This document shows positions 43,301-50,889 of a DNA stretch of 64,000 bases, piece after piece. The notes beneath the pieces were generated by a model. The model did not search any database and was not told where the DNA came from. It worked only from the letters and a program-made list of their open reading frames with translations. Location of the stretch: the NCBI RefSeq assembly GCF_023516505.1, contig NZ_JAMGBB010000001.1, positions 2,465,001 to 2,529,000 on the forward strand, written 5' to 3'. Position 1 is the first letter of the stretch. Every line of letters starts with the position of its first letter. The position numbers and the translations under genes were made by a program. The DNA is from Sphingomonas brevis (GTDB lineage Bacteria; Pseudomonadota; Alphaproteobacteria; Sphingomonadales; Sphingomonadaceae).

Positions 43301-43758
43301 AGGTGAACACCCACTTCCGCAGCCTGTTCACCACCCTGTTCGACGGCGGCCAGGCGCATTTGGAGCTAGTCGAGAGTGACGATCCGCTTGAAGCGGGGCT
43401 TGAAATCATGGCCCAGCCGCCGGGCAAGAGGCTCCAGTCGCTGACCCTGCTTTCGGGCGGCGAGCAGGCGTTGACAGCTGTGGCGCTGATCTTTGCCCTG
43501 TTCCTGACCAACCCGGCACCGATCTGCGTCCTGGACGAAGTCGACGCGCCGCTTGACGACGCCAATGTCGACCGCTTCTGCGACCTTCTCGACCGCATGA
43601 CCGGCGAGACCGACACCCGCTACCTCATCGTTACCCACAATGCGGTGACGATGGCCCGAATGCACCGGCTTTACGGCGTGACGATGATCGAGCGCGGCGT
43701 CAGCCGGCTGGTCTCGGTCGACCTTGGCGGGGCAGAGGAGCTATTGGCGGCGGAGTGA
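40336..43758 (+). CDS. smc: Chromosome segregation protein SMC
   Basis: Chromosome-organising ATPase of 1140 residues, starting at TTG after a GAGGGGG site. Walker A is VVGPNGCGKSNLLEAIRW near residue 35, followed by MGEGSPKSLRGGGMEDIIFAG. Two long Ala/Glu/Arg-rich coiled coils (about residues 170-500 and 660-930) flank a hinge with YERALAAALGEDIEAVLG. The C-terminal head has TLLSGGEQALTAVALIFALF and Walker B PICVLDEVDAPLDDANVDRF. The kleisin partners scpA and scpB are not in the window. Confidence 0.96.
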   Translation: MRFRRLKLTGFKSFVEPAELRIEPGLTGVVGPNGCGKSNLLEAIRWVMGEGSPKSLRGGGMEDIIFAGTATRPARDFAEVSLLIEREAGDADNDENSESEVTRRIERGAGSAYRIDGRDVRQKDVSLLFADAATGAHSPALVSQGRIGAVIAAKPVERRMMLEEAAGISGLHARRKDAEQKLRATEANLQRLDELLTEQEARASALRRQARAAERYRALTDKIRLAEGKLLYSRWSDADRAAAEAAEEARIAEGEVARLQQAVLAAQSLQEQAAGALAERRNSAVAARDAGRTLAHELATARAKRDTVVRRLAELERLSQALSAETAREVALKADAARAIDTLDQERRAIEERLADAETIAARIATELTQTEAESREAEAALAGVLAREAAMRAERRVAQAALDAANAQAARFAADADRLIQQLAGIGDGSAERASIGQAQAAADEASRQLADAEVALAQAEQQRADAATARDEAESALAAARAAQSAAKAERDALARALDHGGGAALTELKAAPGYERALAAALGEDIEAVLGSEGPRRWQGSDGEAGDPPLAVGLERLLDHVDAPAALRRRLAQVGVVESDSGQILAVGQRLVTFDGVMRRWDGFVSVGGGAAAAERLLRANRLTEIDRQLPGLEQAVAGAQAARDAAAQAVETHRAEAEAARKAASEAERAGRDATRAGDVATAALERLDAQRSGIEERRADLVPLAEAAKEAVDVATRNLAALPDPDTLQAEVEAARAKASTAGEAVADCRARSATRARETAADRERHAAAGRESGEWRTRSLQAEKRLAETAARAMAMEEEQEELADEPARHAADIDRIERDAATSEAEIAKTAEAERDAQEAVAVAARALAEAGEASAAAREARAGAAARADAHVERRMEFARLCGEKFECPPPLLPEKLGFDSANLGDPEIEKETLDRLTAERERIGPVNLVAEQELAELDTSRETNVAEKEELAQAILRLRGSIGSLNREGRVRLLDAFEKVNTHFRSLFTTLFDGGQAHLELVESDDPLEAGLEIMAQPPGKRLQSLTLLSGGEQALTAVALIFALFLTNPAPICVLDEVDAPLDDANVDRFCDLLDRMTGETDTRYLIVTHNAVTMARMHRLYGVTMIERGVSRLVSVDLGGAEELLAAE

Positions 43759-43768
43759 GTTCGCCCAA

Positions 43769-45112
43769 ATGACAATGGCCTTCATCCCGCCCTATCCGCC
43801 GCGGCCGGCCAAGCCGGTCGCAACCTGGCGTGGTTTCTTCGGCGAGCGCGCCCGCACATCGGTCTATGGATGGTCGGAACGCGCGTTCGAGATCGATTAT
43901 CTCAAGCGCGACATCCTCGGCTTCAAGGTCCACATCCTGCTCGATCCCGACCTGATCGAGCATGTCCTGCTTGGTCAGGCCGCCAATTATGTGAAGCCGG
44001 ACATCGTCAAGACGCTGCTCGATCCGATCATCGGCCGCGGCCTGCTGACGTCCGACGGCGCATTGTGGCGCGATCAGCGCAAGATCGTAGCGGCCAGCTT
44101 CTCCCCTGGCGCGGTCGAGGCGCAGCGGGCGATGTTCGTGCGCGCCGCGCGCGAAGCGATGGAGCGGTGGAGCGAGGGCCGGCAAGACATGGCCGCCGAA
44201 GCGACGCGCACCACCATGACGGTGATTGCGTTGGCCCTGTTCGGCGGCGACCCGCGCTTGATCTCGGAATCGTCGATGGCGCATATCGCGGCGGCGATTG
44301 AAGGCTTCTCCGAAGCGCGGATGCTGGCGTTGCTGCGTCTCCCCCAGTTTCCGGTGACCCCCAAGGGCCGGGCGGGCAAGCGCGGTCAGATCTTCCTGCG
44401 CCGAACCCTGGCCGAAGTGGTCGACGACCGCTGGCATGGCCGGGTCGCGCGAGATTTCCTCACCGGCGTGATCGAGGCGCTGCGCCACCGCTTTCCCGAT
44501 GAGGAGGCGAGGGCGCTGGCGATCGACAATGCCGCGACCTTCTATCTCGCCGGCCACGAAACCACTGCCAATGCCATCAGCTGGACGCTGTTCCTGCTGG
44601 CCGCCCAGCCGGAGTTGCAGGAGGAACTTGCCGTGGAAGCGCGCGCCGCACTTGCCGGAGGCGCCGATGACATTGCCGAGCGTGTCGAGCGGCTTCGCCT
44701 GTTCGTCCAGGAATCGATGCGTCTCTACCCCCCGGTGCCGCGCTTCGACCGGCAGGCCATCGCCGATGATCGCATCGGCGAGCATGAGGTGGCAGCGGGC
44801 GACATCGTTTCGATCTGGCCGTGGATGCTCCACCGCCACCGCAAATATTGGCGGGATCCCGATGCATTCGACATCGACCGCTTCGCCGGCAAGGGCGATC
44901 GCCACCGCTTCCAATATCTGCCGTTCGGCGGCGGCCCGCGGACCTGTGTTGGCGCCCAGTTCGCCACCGCCGAGGCACTGACCATCCTGGCGACGTGGCT
45001 CGCCGAATGGCGCTTTGTAGAAGCCGGGCATGACGTCCGGCCGGCCGGAATGGTCACACTAAGGCCTGCTGGTGGCCTTCCACTTCGCCTAGAGCGCCGC
45101 ACTTTCGGGTAG
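43769..45112 (+). CDS. Cytochrome P450
   Basis: A 447-residue heme monooxygenase without membrane anchor. The I-helix oxygen-binding motif is YLAGHETTANAISWTLFLL, the K-helix ExxR is FVQESMRLYPPVPRFDR, and the heme-thiolate loop is YLPFGGGPRTCVGAQFATAE with the proximal Cys. The pattern is of the bacterial fatty-acid or terpenoid hydroxylase type, but the family number and substrate cannot be read. No ferredoxin or ferredoxin reductase gene is nearby. It starts 10 bases after smc; the choice between two neighbouring ATGs (43769 and 43775) is uncertain. Confidence 0.9.
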   Translation: MTMAFIPPYPPRPAKPVATWRGFFGERARTSVYGWSERAFEIDYLKRDILGFKVHILLDPDLIEHVLLGQAANYVKPDIVKTLLDPIIGRGLLTSDGALWRDQRKIVAASFSPGAVEAQRAMFVRAAREAMERWSEGRQDMAAEATRTTMTVIALALFGGDPRLISESSMAHIAAAIEGFSEARMLALLRLPQFPVTPKGRAGKRGQIFLRRTLAEVVDDRWHGRVARDFLTGVIEALRHRFPDEEARALAIDNAATFYLAGHETTANAISWTLFLLAAQPELQEELAVEARAALAGGADDIAERVERLRLFVQESMRLYPPVPRFDRQAIADDRIGEHEVAAGDIVSIWPWMLHRHRKYWRDPDAFDIDRFAGKGDRHRFQYLPFGGGPRTCVGAQFATAEALTILATWLAEWRFVEAGHDVRPAGMVTLRPAGGLPLRLERRTFG

Positions 45113-45128
45113 CCGATAGTTCGCTATT

Positions 45129-45147
45129 GCGAATGACTATCATTAAC
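45129..45147 (+). promoter_or_regulatory. Candidate Fur box upstream of TonB receptor
   Basis: The 19 bases GCGAATGACTATCATTAAC match the Fur consensus GATAATGATAATCATTATC at 14 of 19 positions by direct comparison. The site lies 45 bases upstream of the siderophore receptor start, where bound Fur would block transcription when iron is plentiful. Confidence 0.65.
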
Positions 45148-45191
45148 GCTAATCCGCCTTCAGGCCATCCGGTCGAAGGGGAATTCGTTAC

Positions 45192-47330
45192 ATGTTTCGT
45201 GCGTCCGCCGCCGCCTTGCTCGCCAGCAGTTTCCTTGCCATGCCTGCTTTCGCTGCGGACGTGTCTGCCGACGCCAGCAGCAAGGAAGTCGAGCTTGCCG
45301 AGCTTGCCGAGCCGATCATCGTTGTCGGTCAGCGTGGAAGCTATGATGCGAAAGAGAGCTGCGCGGCGACCAAGACCTGCACGCCGCTAAAGGACGTGCC
45401 CCAATCGGTCAGCGTCATCACCTCGAAGCAGATCGACGATCAGACGCTGCGTTCGATTTCCGATGTCGTGCTTTACGTGCCTGGGGCGAGTTTCAACTCC
45501 GGCGAAGGCAATCGCGATACGATCGTGCTGCGCGGCAACAGCAGCACCGCCGATTTCTTCACCGACGGGGTCCGCGACGACGTCCAATATTTCCGCGATT
45601 TCTACAATGTCGATCGCATCGAGGTGCTGAAAGGCCCCAACGCGATGATCTTCGGCCGCGGCGGCGGCGGCGGAGTGGTAAACCGGGTGACCAAGCGCGG
45701 CGCTCCGGCGGCCTTCGAGAATTTCGCTGCCTCTGGCGACAGCGAGGGTGGCTTTCGTCTGACCGGCGACGTCAATGAGCCGCTGGGCGGGACCGCGAGC
45801 CTGCGCGTTAACGGACTGTATGAGGATGGCGACAGCTTCCGCCATCACGTCGACCTCAAGCGCTACGGCATCAATCCTACCGTCGGAATCCAAGCCGGCG
45901 AGGCGACACGGATCGACCTCAGCTACGAATATTTCCACGACCGCCGCACCGCCGACCGCGGCGTTCCGTCGGTCACGGACCCGGCCGCGATCGACGAGCC
46001 ATTAAAGGGCTTTGACAGCATCTTCTTCGGCGATCCGGATCAGAGCCTTGCGAAGGTCGACGCGCACATCGGGGTACTCGCGGTCGAACACCAGCTGGGC
46101 GAGGGGCTGACGCTCCGCAATCGCCTGTCCTACGGCCATTTCGACAAATTCTATCAGAACATCTTCGCCGCCAATCTCATCGAGGCCAACGATACGGTTA
46201 CGCTGAACGCCTATAACAACGGCACTACCCGCAAGAATTTGTTCAACCAGACCGACCTCATCTGGGAAAATCAGCTTGGCGGCATCGACCAGACCCTGTT
46301 ATTCGGCTTCGAGGTCGGTCAGCAGAAGTCCCGCAACTTGCGGGAGACCGGGTTCTTTGACGCTGGCACGAACATCGTTCCGCTCAGCGATCCCACGGTC
46401 GACCTTGATGGCCGAATCACATTCGCGCGCGCTGGGACCGACGCCGACAACCGGACCAAGGCGACTATTGCCGCGGTTTATGTGCAGGATCAGATCCGCC
46501 CGGCCGACTGGATCGAAATTATTGCCGGCCTGCGCTTCGACTCGTTCAAGTTGAGCGTGGACGATTTCCGCCCGGCGCCGCTGGGCGGCGAGTTCGGTCG
46601 AAGGGACAAATTCTGGTCCCCGCGATTGGGACTGATCCTCAAGCCCAGCGACAAGCTGTCATTCTACGGCAGCTTCAGCCGGTCATATTTGCCGCAGTCG
46701 GGCGACCAGTTCGGCGGCCTCGACATCAATACCGAAGCGCTGAAGCCAGAACGATTCGACAATTACGAGATCGGCGCCAAGTGGCAGCCGATCGACGGCT
46801 TGCTGGCGACTGCGGCGATCTACCAGCTCGATCGTACCAACACCCGTGTCGCCGATCCCAGCGGCAACGGCACCTTCCTCTTGAGCGGCAAGCAGCGCAG
46901 CAAGGGCATCGAGCTCGGCCTGACCGGCAACGTCACCAGCCACTGGCAGATGTCGGCCGGACTTGCCTGGCAGAAGGCCGAGGTCACCGAAGCAACCACG
47001 GCCTGCCCCAGTGGTGACTGCGAAGTGCCGCTCGTACCGCGCCGCACCGCGTCCCTGTGGAATCGCTATGACGTGACCCAGTCGCTCGGGGTCGGGCTCG
47101 GCATAATCGCCCGGTCGAAGTCGTTCACCACCATCAACAACCAGGTGAAACTGCCCGGCTACGCCCGCGTCGACGGCGCCATCTTCTACAAGATCACCAG
47201 GCAGGTCGAAGCGCAGGTAAATGTCGAAAACATCTTCGGCGCCGACTATTTCCCGACTGCGAACGGTGACAACAATATCGCCCCCGGCGCACCTACCACG
47301 GTCCGCGGCACGATCCGTTTCGGGCTTTAG
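45192..47330 (+). CDS. TonB-dependent siderophore receptor
   Basis: A 712-residue outer-membrane receptor. A signal peptide (ASAAALLASSFLAMPAFA) precedes a TonB-box-like segment (EPIIVVGQRGSYD). The plug domain follows (TPLKDVPQSVSVITSKQIDD, LYVPGASFNSGEGNRDTIVL, VDRIEVLKGPNAMIFGRGGG), then a 22-strand barrel ending VNVENIFGADYFPTANGDNN and GTIRFGL. The plug pattern fits ferric-siderophore receptors of the FhuA/Fiu type. Two Cys near residues 57 and 63 (SCAATKTC) may form a disulfide. The candidate Fur box supports iron regulation; the ligand is unknown. Confidence 0.93.
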   Translation: MFRASAAALLASSFLAMPAFAADVSADASSKEVELAELAEPIIVVGQRGSYDAKESCAATKTCTPLKDVPQSVSVITSKQIDDQTLRSISDVVLYVPGASFNSGEGNRDTIVLRGNSSTADFFTDGVRDDVQYFRDFYNVDRIEVLKGPNAMIFGRGGGGGVVNRVTKRGAPAAFENFAASGDSEGGFRLTGDVNEPLGGTASLRVNGLYEDGDSFRHHVDLKRYGINPTVGIQAGEATRIDLSYEYFHDRRTADRGVPSVTDPAAIDEPLKGFDSIFFGDPDQSLAKVDAHIGVLAVEHQLGEGLTLRNRLSYGHFDKFYQNIFAANLIEANDTVTLNAYNNGTTRKNLFNQTDLIWENQLGGIDQTLLFGFEVGQQKSRNLRETGFFDAGTNIVPLSDPTVDLDGRITFARAGTDADNRTKATIAAVYVQDQIRPADWIEIIAGLRFDSFKLSVDDFRPAPLGGEFGRRDKFWSPRLGLILKPSDKLSFYGSFSRSYLPQSGDQFGGLDINTEALKPERFDNYEIGAKWQPIDGLLATAAIYQLDRTNTRVADPSGNGTFLLSGKQRSKGIELGLTGNVTSHWQMSAGLAWQKAEVTEATTACPSGDCEVPLVPRRTASLWNRYDVTQSLGVGLGIIARSKSFTTINNQVKLPGYARVDGAIFYKITRQVEAQVNVENIFGADYFPTANGDNNIAPGAPTTVRGTIRFGL

Positions 47331-47338
47331 GCGGCCGC

Positions 47339-48013
47339 TTAGCCCCGCCAGTAATTAGGGAATTGCTGCTTCAGCGCGGCGACCTTCGGCCGGTCGTTGA
47401 AGACGATGTACGGATAGTTCGGATTCTTGCGCATGAAGTCCTGGTGATAAGCCTCCGCGGCAACGAACCCGCCGCTTTCGATCCGCGTCGCGATCGGCCG
47501 CTTGAACACATGGGCCTTCTGCAATTGAGCGATATAGGCCCTCGCCACCTTGGCCTGGGCCGGCGACTGCGGGAATATCGCCGAGCGATACTGGGTGCCG
47601 ACATCGGGACCCTGGCGATCTACTTCGGTCGGGTCGTGGGCGACCGCGAAGAATATGCGCAGGAGCTCGGAATAGCTGACCTGGTGCGGGTCGAAGACGA
47701 TCCGAACCGCCTCGGCATTTCCGGTCGTCCCAGTCGAAACCTTGTCATAGGTGGCGCCCCGGGCCTGCATGCCGGCAAAGCCGGACGTGACATCGCTGAC
47801 ACCTTTGACATGCTCATAGACGCCCTCAATGCCCCAGAAGCAGCCGCCGGCCAGGACGGCGACTTCGCGATGGGAGCCGGCCGGTGCCACCATCGACGCA
47901 GGCGGGACATTGGCGGCGGCCTCGGCTTGGCGGCTCCAGCTGACCGTCAACGGCAGGCCGATCGCGGCCGCCGCGGCAATGACGGAAACTGCCAGTTTCA
48001 CTTGGTTGGTCAT
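47339..48013 (-). CDS. msrA: Peptide-methionine (S)-S-oxide reductase, exported or anchored
   Basis: A 224-residue methionine sulfoxide reductase A. The catalytic motif is AGGCFWGIEGVYEHVKGV, with GGCFWG typical of the family, followed by TGNAEAVRIVFDPHQVSYSE and VGTQYRSAIFPQSPAQ. Unlike the E. coli cytoplasmic enzyme, it has an N-terminal hydrophobic segment (VKLAVSVIAAAAAIGLPLTV), so it should act in the periplasm on oxidised envelope proteins. It is the last gene of a long minus-strand chain that includes coq7 and dsbB. Confidence 0.93.
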   Translation of the reverse strand: MTNQVKLAVSVIAAAAAIGLPLTVSWSRQAEAAANVPPASMVAPAGSHREVAVLAGGCFWGIEGVYEHVKGVSDVTSGFAGMQARGATYDKVSTGTTGNAEAVRIVFDPHQVSYSELLRIFFAVAHDPTEVDRQGPDVGTQYRSAIFPQSPAQAKVARAYIAQLQKAHVFKRPIATRIESGGFVAAEAYHQDFMRKNPNYPYIVFNDRPKVAALKQQFPNYWRG

Positions 48014-48032
48014 GCCTGCCTTGCTCTCAATC

Positions 48033-48443
48033 CTATTCTTCGGGAGGCGCCGCGCCCTTGGCTTCCTCGCGGCGCTCCTTGAACGCCTGGTTGATCAGAT
48101 CCTGCGTGCAGCCGGTGAAGCCGGCCGGCCCGACCGGCGAGCAGCTGTTGATTCCGGTCCGGCCATAGGTTTCGAACGCGGTCGCCCGATTGGCCCAGGA
48201 TTCGCGCGACTGGCGCGACCCGCTTTGCCGATAGCGCTCCGGAATCCGGAAGCGCTCGCTCTCCGGCTTGCGGGCGCAGACGACGACCTGGTCGTCGGTC
48301 GAACGCGGGCAGGGGTCGGTGCCGTAGACAATGATCTCGCTGATCTTGGCGCCTTGGGCGAGCGCCGGCTCCGGCGCGACCAGCGCTGGAAGGGCAAGCG
48401 CAATTCCCGTGACGGCAAAACTCAGCAGCGGCAGTTTCGACAT
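48033..48443 (-). CDS. Small secreted hypothetical protein
   Basis: A 136-residue exported protein with a signal peptide (LLSFAVTGIALALPALVAPE). The mature part begins ISEIIVYGTDPCPRSTDDQV and contains four cysteines in all (CPRS, CARK, SCSP, GCTQ), so two disulfides are possible, and ends in a charged tail (KERREEAKGAAPPEE). I do not recognise a named family. Such short Cys-containing proteins with VVVCAR-PESERFRIPE are common in sphingomonads (recalled). The start is an ATG with GAAGGACG upstream. It lies 19 bases upstream of msrA. Confidence 0.75.
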   Translation of the reverse strand: MSKLPLLSFAVTGIALALPALVAPEPALAQGAKISEIIVYGTDPCPRSTDDQVVVCARKPESERFRIPERYRQSGSRQSRESWANRATAFETYGRTGINSCSPVGPAGFTGCTQDLINQAFKERREEAKGAAPPEE

Positions 48444-48498
48444 GATCACACGTCCTTCTCGAAGGGCTAAAGCGGCCGAGCCGGGATCCCGGTTCCGC

Positions 48499-49035
48499 TC
48501 ATATGCGTTTGGAGAGCTCGATTGCCAACCGGCATCCGGCACGAATTGCGGTGGTCAGTAGTGGATAGGCGATCGCCTCCTGCGCGCCATGCTCGCGCGC
48601 GGTCTCGCGATGTTCCAGTTCCTCGGCCTGGAAATCGCGGATATCCGCGGCAAATTCCGGGTCCTCCTCGCCCAGGGCGGCCAGCTGTTCCGAATAATGT
48701 TTGTCGATCTCGGTCTCGACCGCCTCGGTGCAGGCCATAGCCGCTCGTTCGCTGATCAGCGCGGTCGCGGCGCCAAGGGCGAATCCGGCGACGCTCCACA
48801 ACGGTTGCAGGGCGGTCGGGCGAACCCGTCGCTCGGCCATCATCTTGTCGAACCGGTCGAGGTGGCGCTGCTCCTGCGCCGCCATGCGGGCGATCTGGTG
48901 CGCGGCGGTCGAGCTTCGGCCGAGCACGGCAAGCTGGCCGGCATAGATGCGGGTCGCGCCATATTCGCCGGCCTGGTTGACCCGCAGCATCGATTCCCGG
49001 TCGGGGCGCCGCTCTCCGGGATGCCAGCCGCTCAC
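48499..49035 (-). CDS. Demethoxyubiquinone hydroxylase, COQ7 family
   Basis: A 178-residue di-iron protein for one of the last hydroxylations of ubiquinone synthesis. Two-repeat iron ligands are visible: the Glu in LRVNQAGEYGATRIYAG, ExxH in MAAQEQRHLDRFD, the second-repeat Glu, and ExxH in EELEHRETAREHG. The start was placed at a GTG whose TGA overlap with the upstream dsbB stop (GTGA) indicates translational coupling; the open frame continues into dsbB but that part is not protein-like. A gene symbol of coq7 is likely. Confidence 0.9.
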   Translation of the reverse strand: MSGWHPGERRPDRESMLRVNQAGEYGATRIYAGQLAVLGRSSTAAHQIARMAAQEQRHLDRFDKMMAERRVRPTALQPLWSVAGFALGAATALISERAAMACTEAVETEIDKHYSEQLAALGEEDPEFAADIRDFQAEELEHRETAREHGAQEAIAYPLLTTAIRAGCRLAIELSKRI

Positions 49036-49523
49036 CGGGCTTTCCGAATGGCGAAGAATGTGACCACAGCAGCTCCGCCTAACGAGATGATCGCGTTCCA
49101 TCCAGCCAGGGAAATACCGAGGAACGTCCATTGCACCTGGTCGCAGCGGACCAGCGGCACCGCCAAAATGTCCTCAAGGCTGGCGGCGCCAGTGGTGCTG
49201 CATCGCGTCAGCCCTTCCCACCAGCCATATTCAACACCGGCGTGGAACAGGCCAATGGCGCCGGAAACGGCGATCAAAAAGGCGGCCAGCAGTATCGTCA
49301 TCCGGGTTCGCGCCGAATTGATCGGCGAGGTCAGCGCAATCAGCGCCAGAAGGATAGCCAGTCCATGCGGCCAGCGCTGCCATATGCACATCTCACACGG
49401 ATAGAGGCCGCCGACATATTGCGAGAACAGGGCCCCGCCCAGCAATCCGGCCGGGATCAGCAAGGCAAGCAAGCGCGCCTGTTTGAGGCGAGTTTCGCCC
49501 GCAGGCACCGACCGTGCGAGCAT
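49032..49523 (-). CDS. dsbB: Disulfide bond formation protein B
   Basis: A 163-residue, four-helix inner-membrane protein that reoxidises DsbA and passes electrons to ubiquinone. The first active pair is in GGLYPCEMCIWQRWPHGLAI (CxxC), and the second pair is Cys residues in LTRCSTTG and PLVRCDQVQW. Helices are at about residues 15-33, 46-64, 73-93 and 140-158. It overlaps the stop of ctpA by one base and the start of coq7 by four, and so lies within a tightly packed operon; a DsbA-like lipoprotein is encoded elsewhere in the window. Confidence 0.92.
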   Translation of the reverse strand: MLARSVPAGETRLKQARLLALLIPAGLLGGALFSQYVGGLYPCEMCIWQRWPHGLAILLALIALTSPINSARTRMTILLAAFLIAVSGAIGLFHAGVEYGWWEGLTRCSTTGAASLEDILAVPLVRCDQVQWTFLGISLAGWNAIISLGGAAVVTFFAIRKAR

Positions 49524-50857
49524 TAGCGGCCCGACTTGCTGGCCAGGTTGACCGGCGGCGGACCCAGTCGCTTCAAGGTCTTCAGCGCGTAATCGAGCTG
49601 GTAATCCTTGATACCCTTCTTCTCCAGCTCGGCCGCGGTCTGCACGAAGCGCGGATCGGGCGTCGTGTCATCCTCCAGCACTTCGTCCTTGATCTTGGCC
49701 TGGCTGACCAAATGCCGGCGAAGGTCGGCCTCGCGCAATTTGGGGCGCGACTTGTAATCCTCATCGCTCAGCTGCGGCACGGTCAGGTCGGGGTCGATCC
49801 CGCCGGCCTGCACCGACCGTCCCGACGGCGTGTAGTAACGCGCGGTGGTCAGCCGAAGCGCCGACTGCGGCCCGGTCTGGATCACGCTCTGCACCGATCC
49901 CTTGCCAAAGCTCCGCTCACCCATGACGATCGCCCGGCGATGGTCCTGCAGGGCTCCAGCGACGATCTCCGCTGCCGACGCGGAGCCGGCATCAACCAGC
50001 ACGATTAGCGGCTTGCCATGGGCCATGTCGCCCGGCTTGGCATAGAAACGCTCGATGTCGCCCGCATCGCGGCCACGCTCGGACACGATCTCGCCCTGCT
50101 CGAGGAACGCGTCGCTGACCTCGATCGCCTGGTCGAGCAGGCCACCCGGGTTGGAGCGCAGGTCAACGATGTAGCCGAGCGCGCGACCGCCGGTCGCCTT
50201 GTCGATCCCGATCAGTGCCTCTCGCGTCAGTGCCCCGGTCTGTGCCGAAAAGCCGTTGACGTTGATGATGCCGACATTGTCCTTCACTTCCCACTTCACC
50301 GGCTTCAGCTCGATGCGCTCGCGCGTGATGGTGACGTCGAACGGCTTGTCGCGGCCCGGCCGGACAATGGTCAGTTTGGTCGTCGTGCCCGGCTTGCCCT
50401 TCATCTTCTCGACCGCTTCGTCGAGCGAGAAGCCGTAGAGGAACTCGCCGTCGATGTGGGTGATGTAGTCGCCTGCCTTGATGCCGGCGCGGTCAGCCGG
50501 CGTATCTTCCATCGGTGCGATCACCTTGACCGCTCCGTCCTCGGCCGAAACCGAAAGGCCAAGACCGCCATAATTGCCGTCAGTGGTGGTCTTGAGCTGG
50601 GCGAAATCCGCTGCCTCGGCATAGCTGGAGTGCGGGTCGAGCGCGGCCAGCATGCCGTCGATCGCGCCCTTGATCAGCGTATGATCGTCGACCTTGTCGA
50701 CATAGTTGGCGCGGACCCGCTCGAACACGCTGAAGAAGGTTTCCAGTTCCTTCTGCGTATCGGTCTCGGCCGCGGCCATGGCGGTCGTCGCCACTGGGAC
50801 CATCGCCAGTGCGCCGACCAGCGCGAGGGGCGGGAGAAGCTTGGCAAGGCGTTGCAT
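49523..50857 (-). CDS. ctpA: S41 family C-terminal processing peptidase
   Basis: A 444-residue periplasmic serine protease with a signal peptide (ALVGALAMVPVATTAMA). A PDZ domain (about residues 90-170, GLGLSVSAEDGAVKVIAPME, GIKAGDYITHIDGEFLYG) precedes the S41 core with YIVDLRSNPGGLLDQAIEVS. The catalytic Ser is in DAGSASAAEIVAGAL and the Lys in GERSFGKGSVQ. CtpA/Prc-type enzymes trim or degrade envelope proteins, including peptidoglycan hydrolases. It follows envC by 32 bases, an arrangement common in alphaproteobacteria. Confidence 0.94.
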   Translation of the reverse strand: MQRLAKLLPPLALVGALAMVPVATTAMAAAETDTQKELETFFSVFERVRANYVDKVDDHTLIKGAIDGMLAALDPHSSYAEAADFAQLKTTTDGNYGGLGLSVSAEDGAVKVIAPMEDTPADRAGIKAGDYITHIDGEFLYGFSLDEAVEKMKGKPGTTTKLTIVRPGRDKPFDVTITRERIELKPVKWEVKDNVGIINVNGFSAQTGALTREALIGIDKATGGRALGYIVDLRSNPGGLLDQAIEVSDAFLEQGEIVSERGRDAGDIERFYAKPGDMAHGKPLIVLVDAGSASAAEIVAGALQDHRRAIVMGERSFGKGSVQSVIQTGPQSALRLTTARYYTPSGRSVQAGGIDPDLTVPQLSDEDYKSRPKLREADLRRHLVSQAKIKDEVLEDDTTPDPRFVQTAAELEKKGIKDYQLDYALKTLKRLGPPPVNLASKSGR

Positions 50858-50889
50858 CTTAAATTCCTGTCAGGGTGCGTCGCGTCGTT

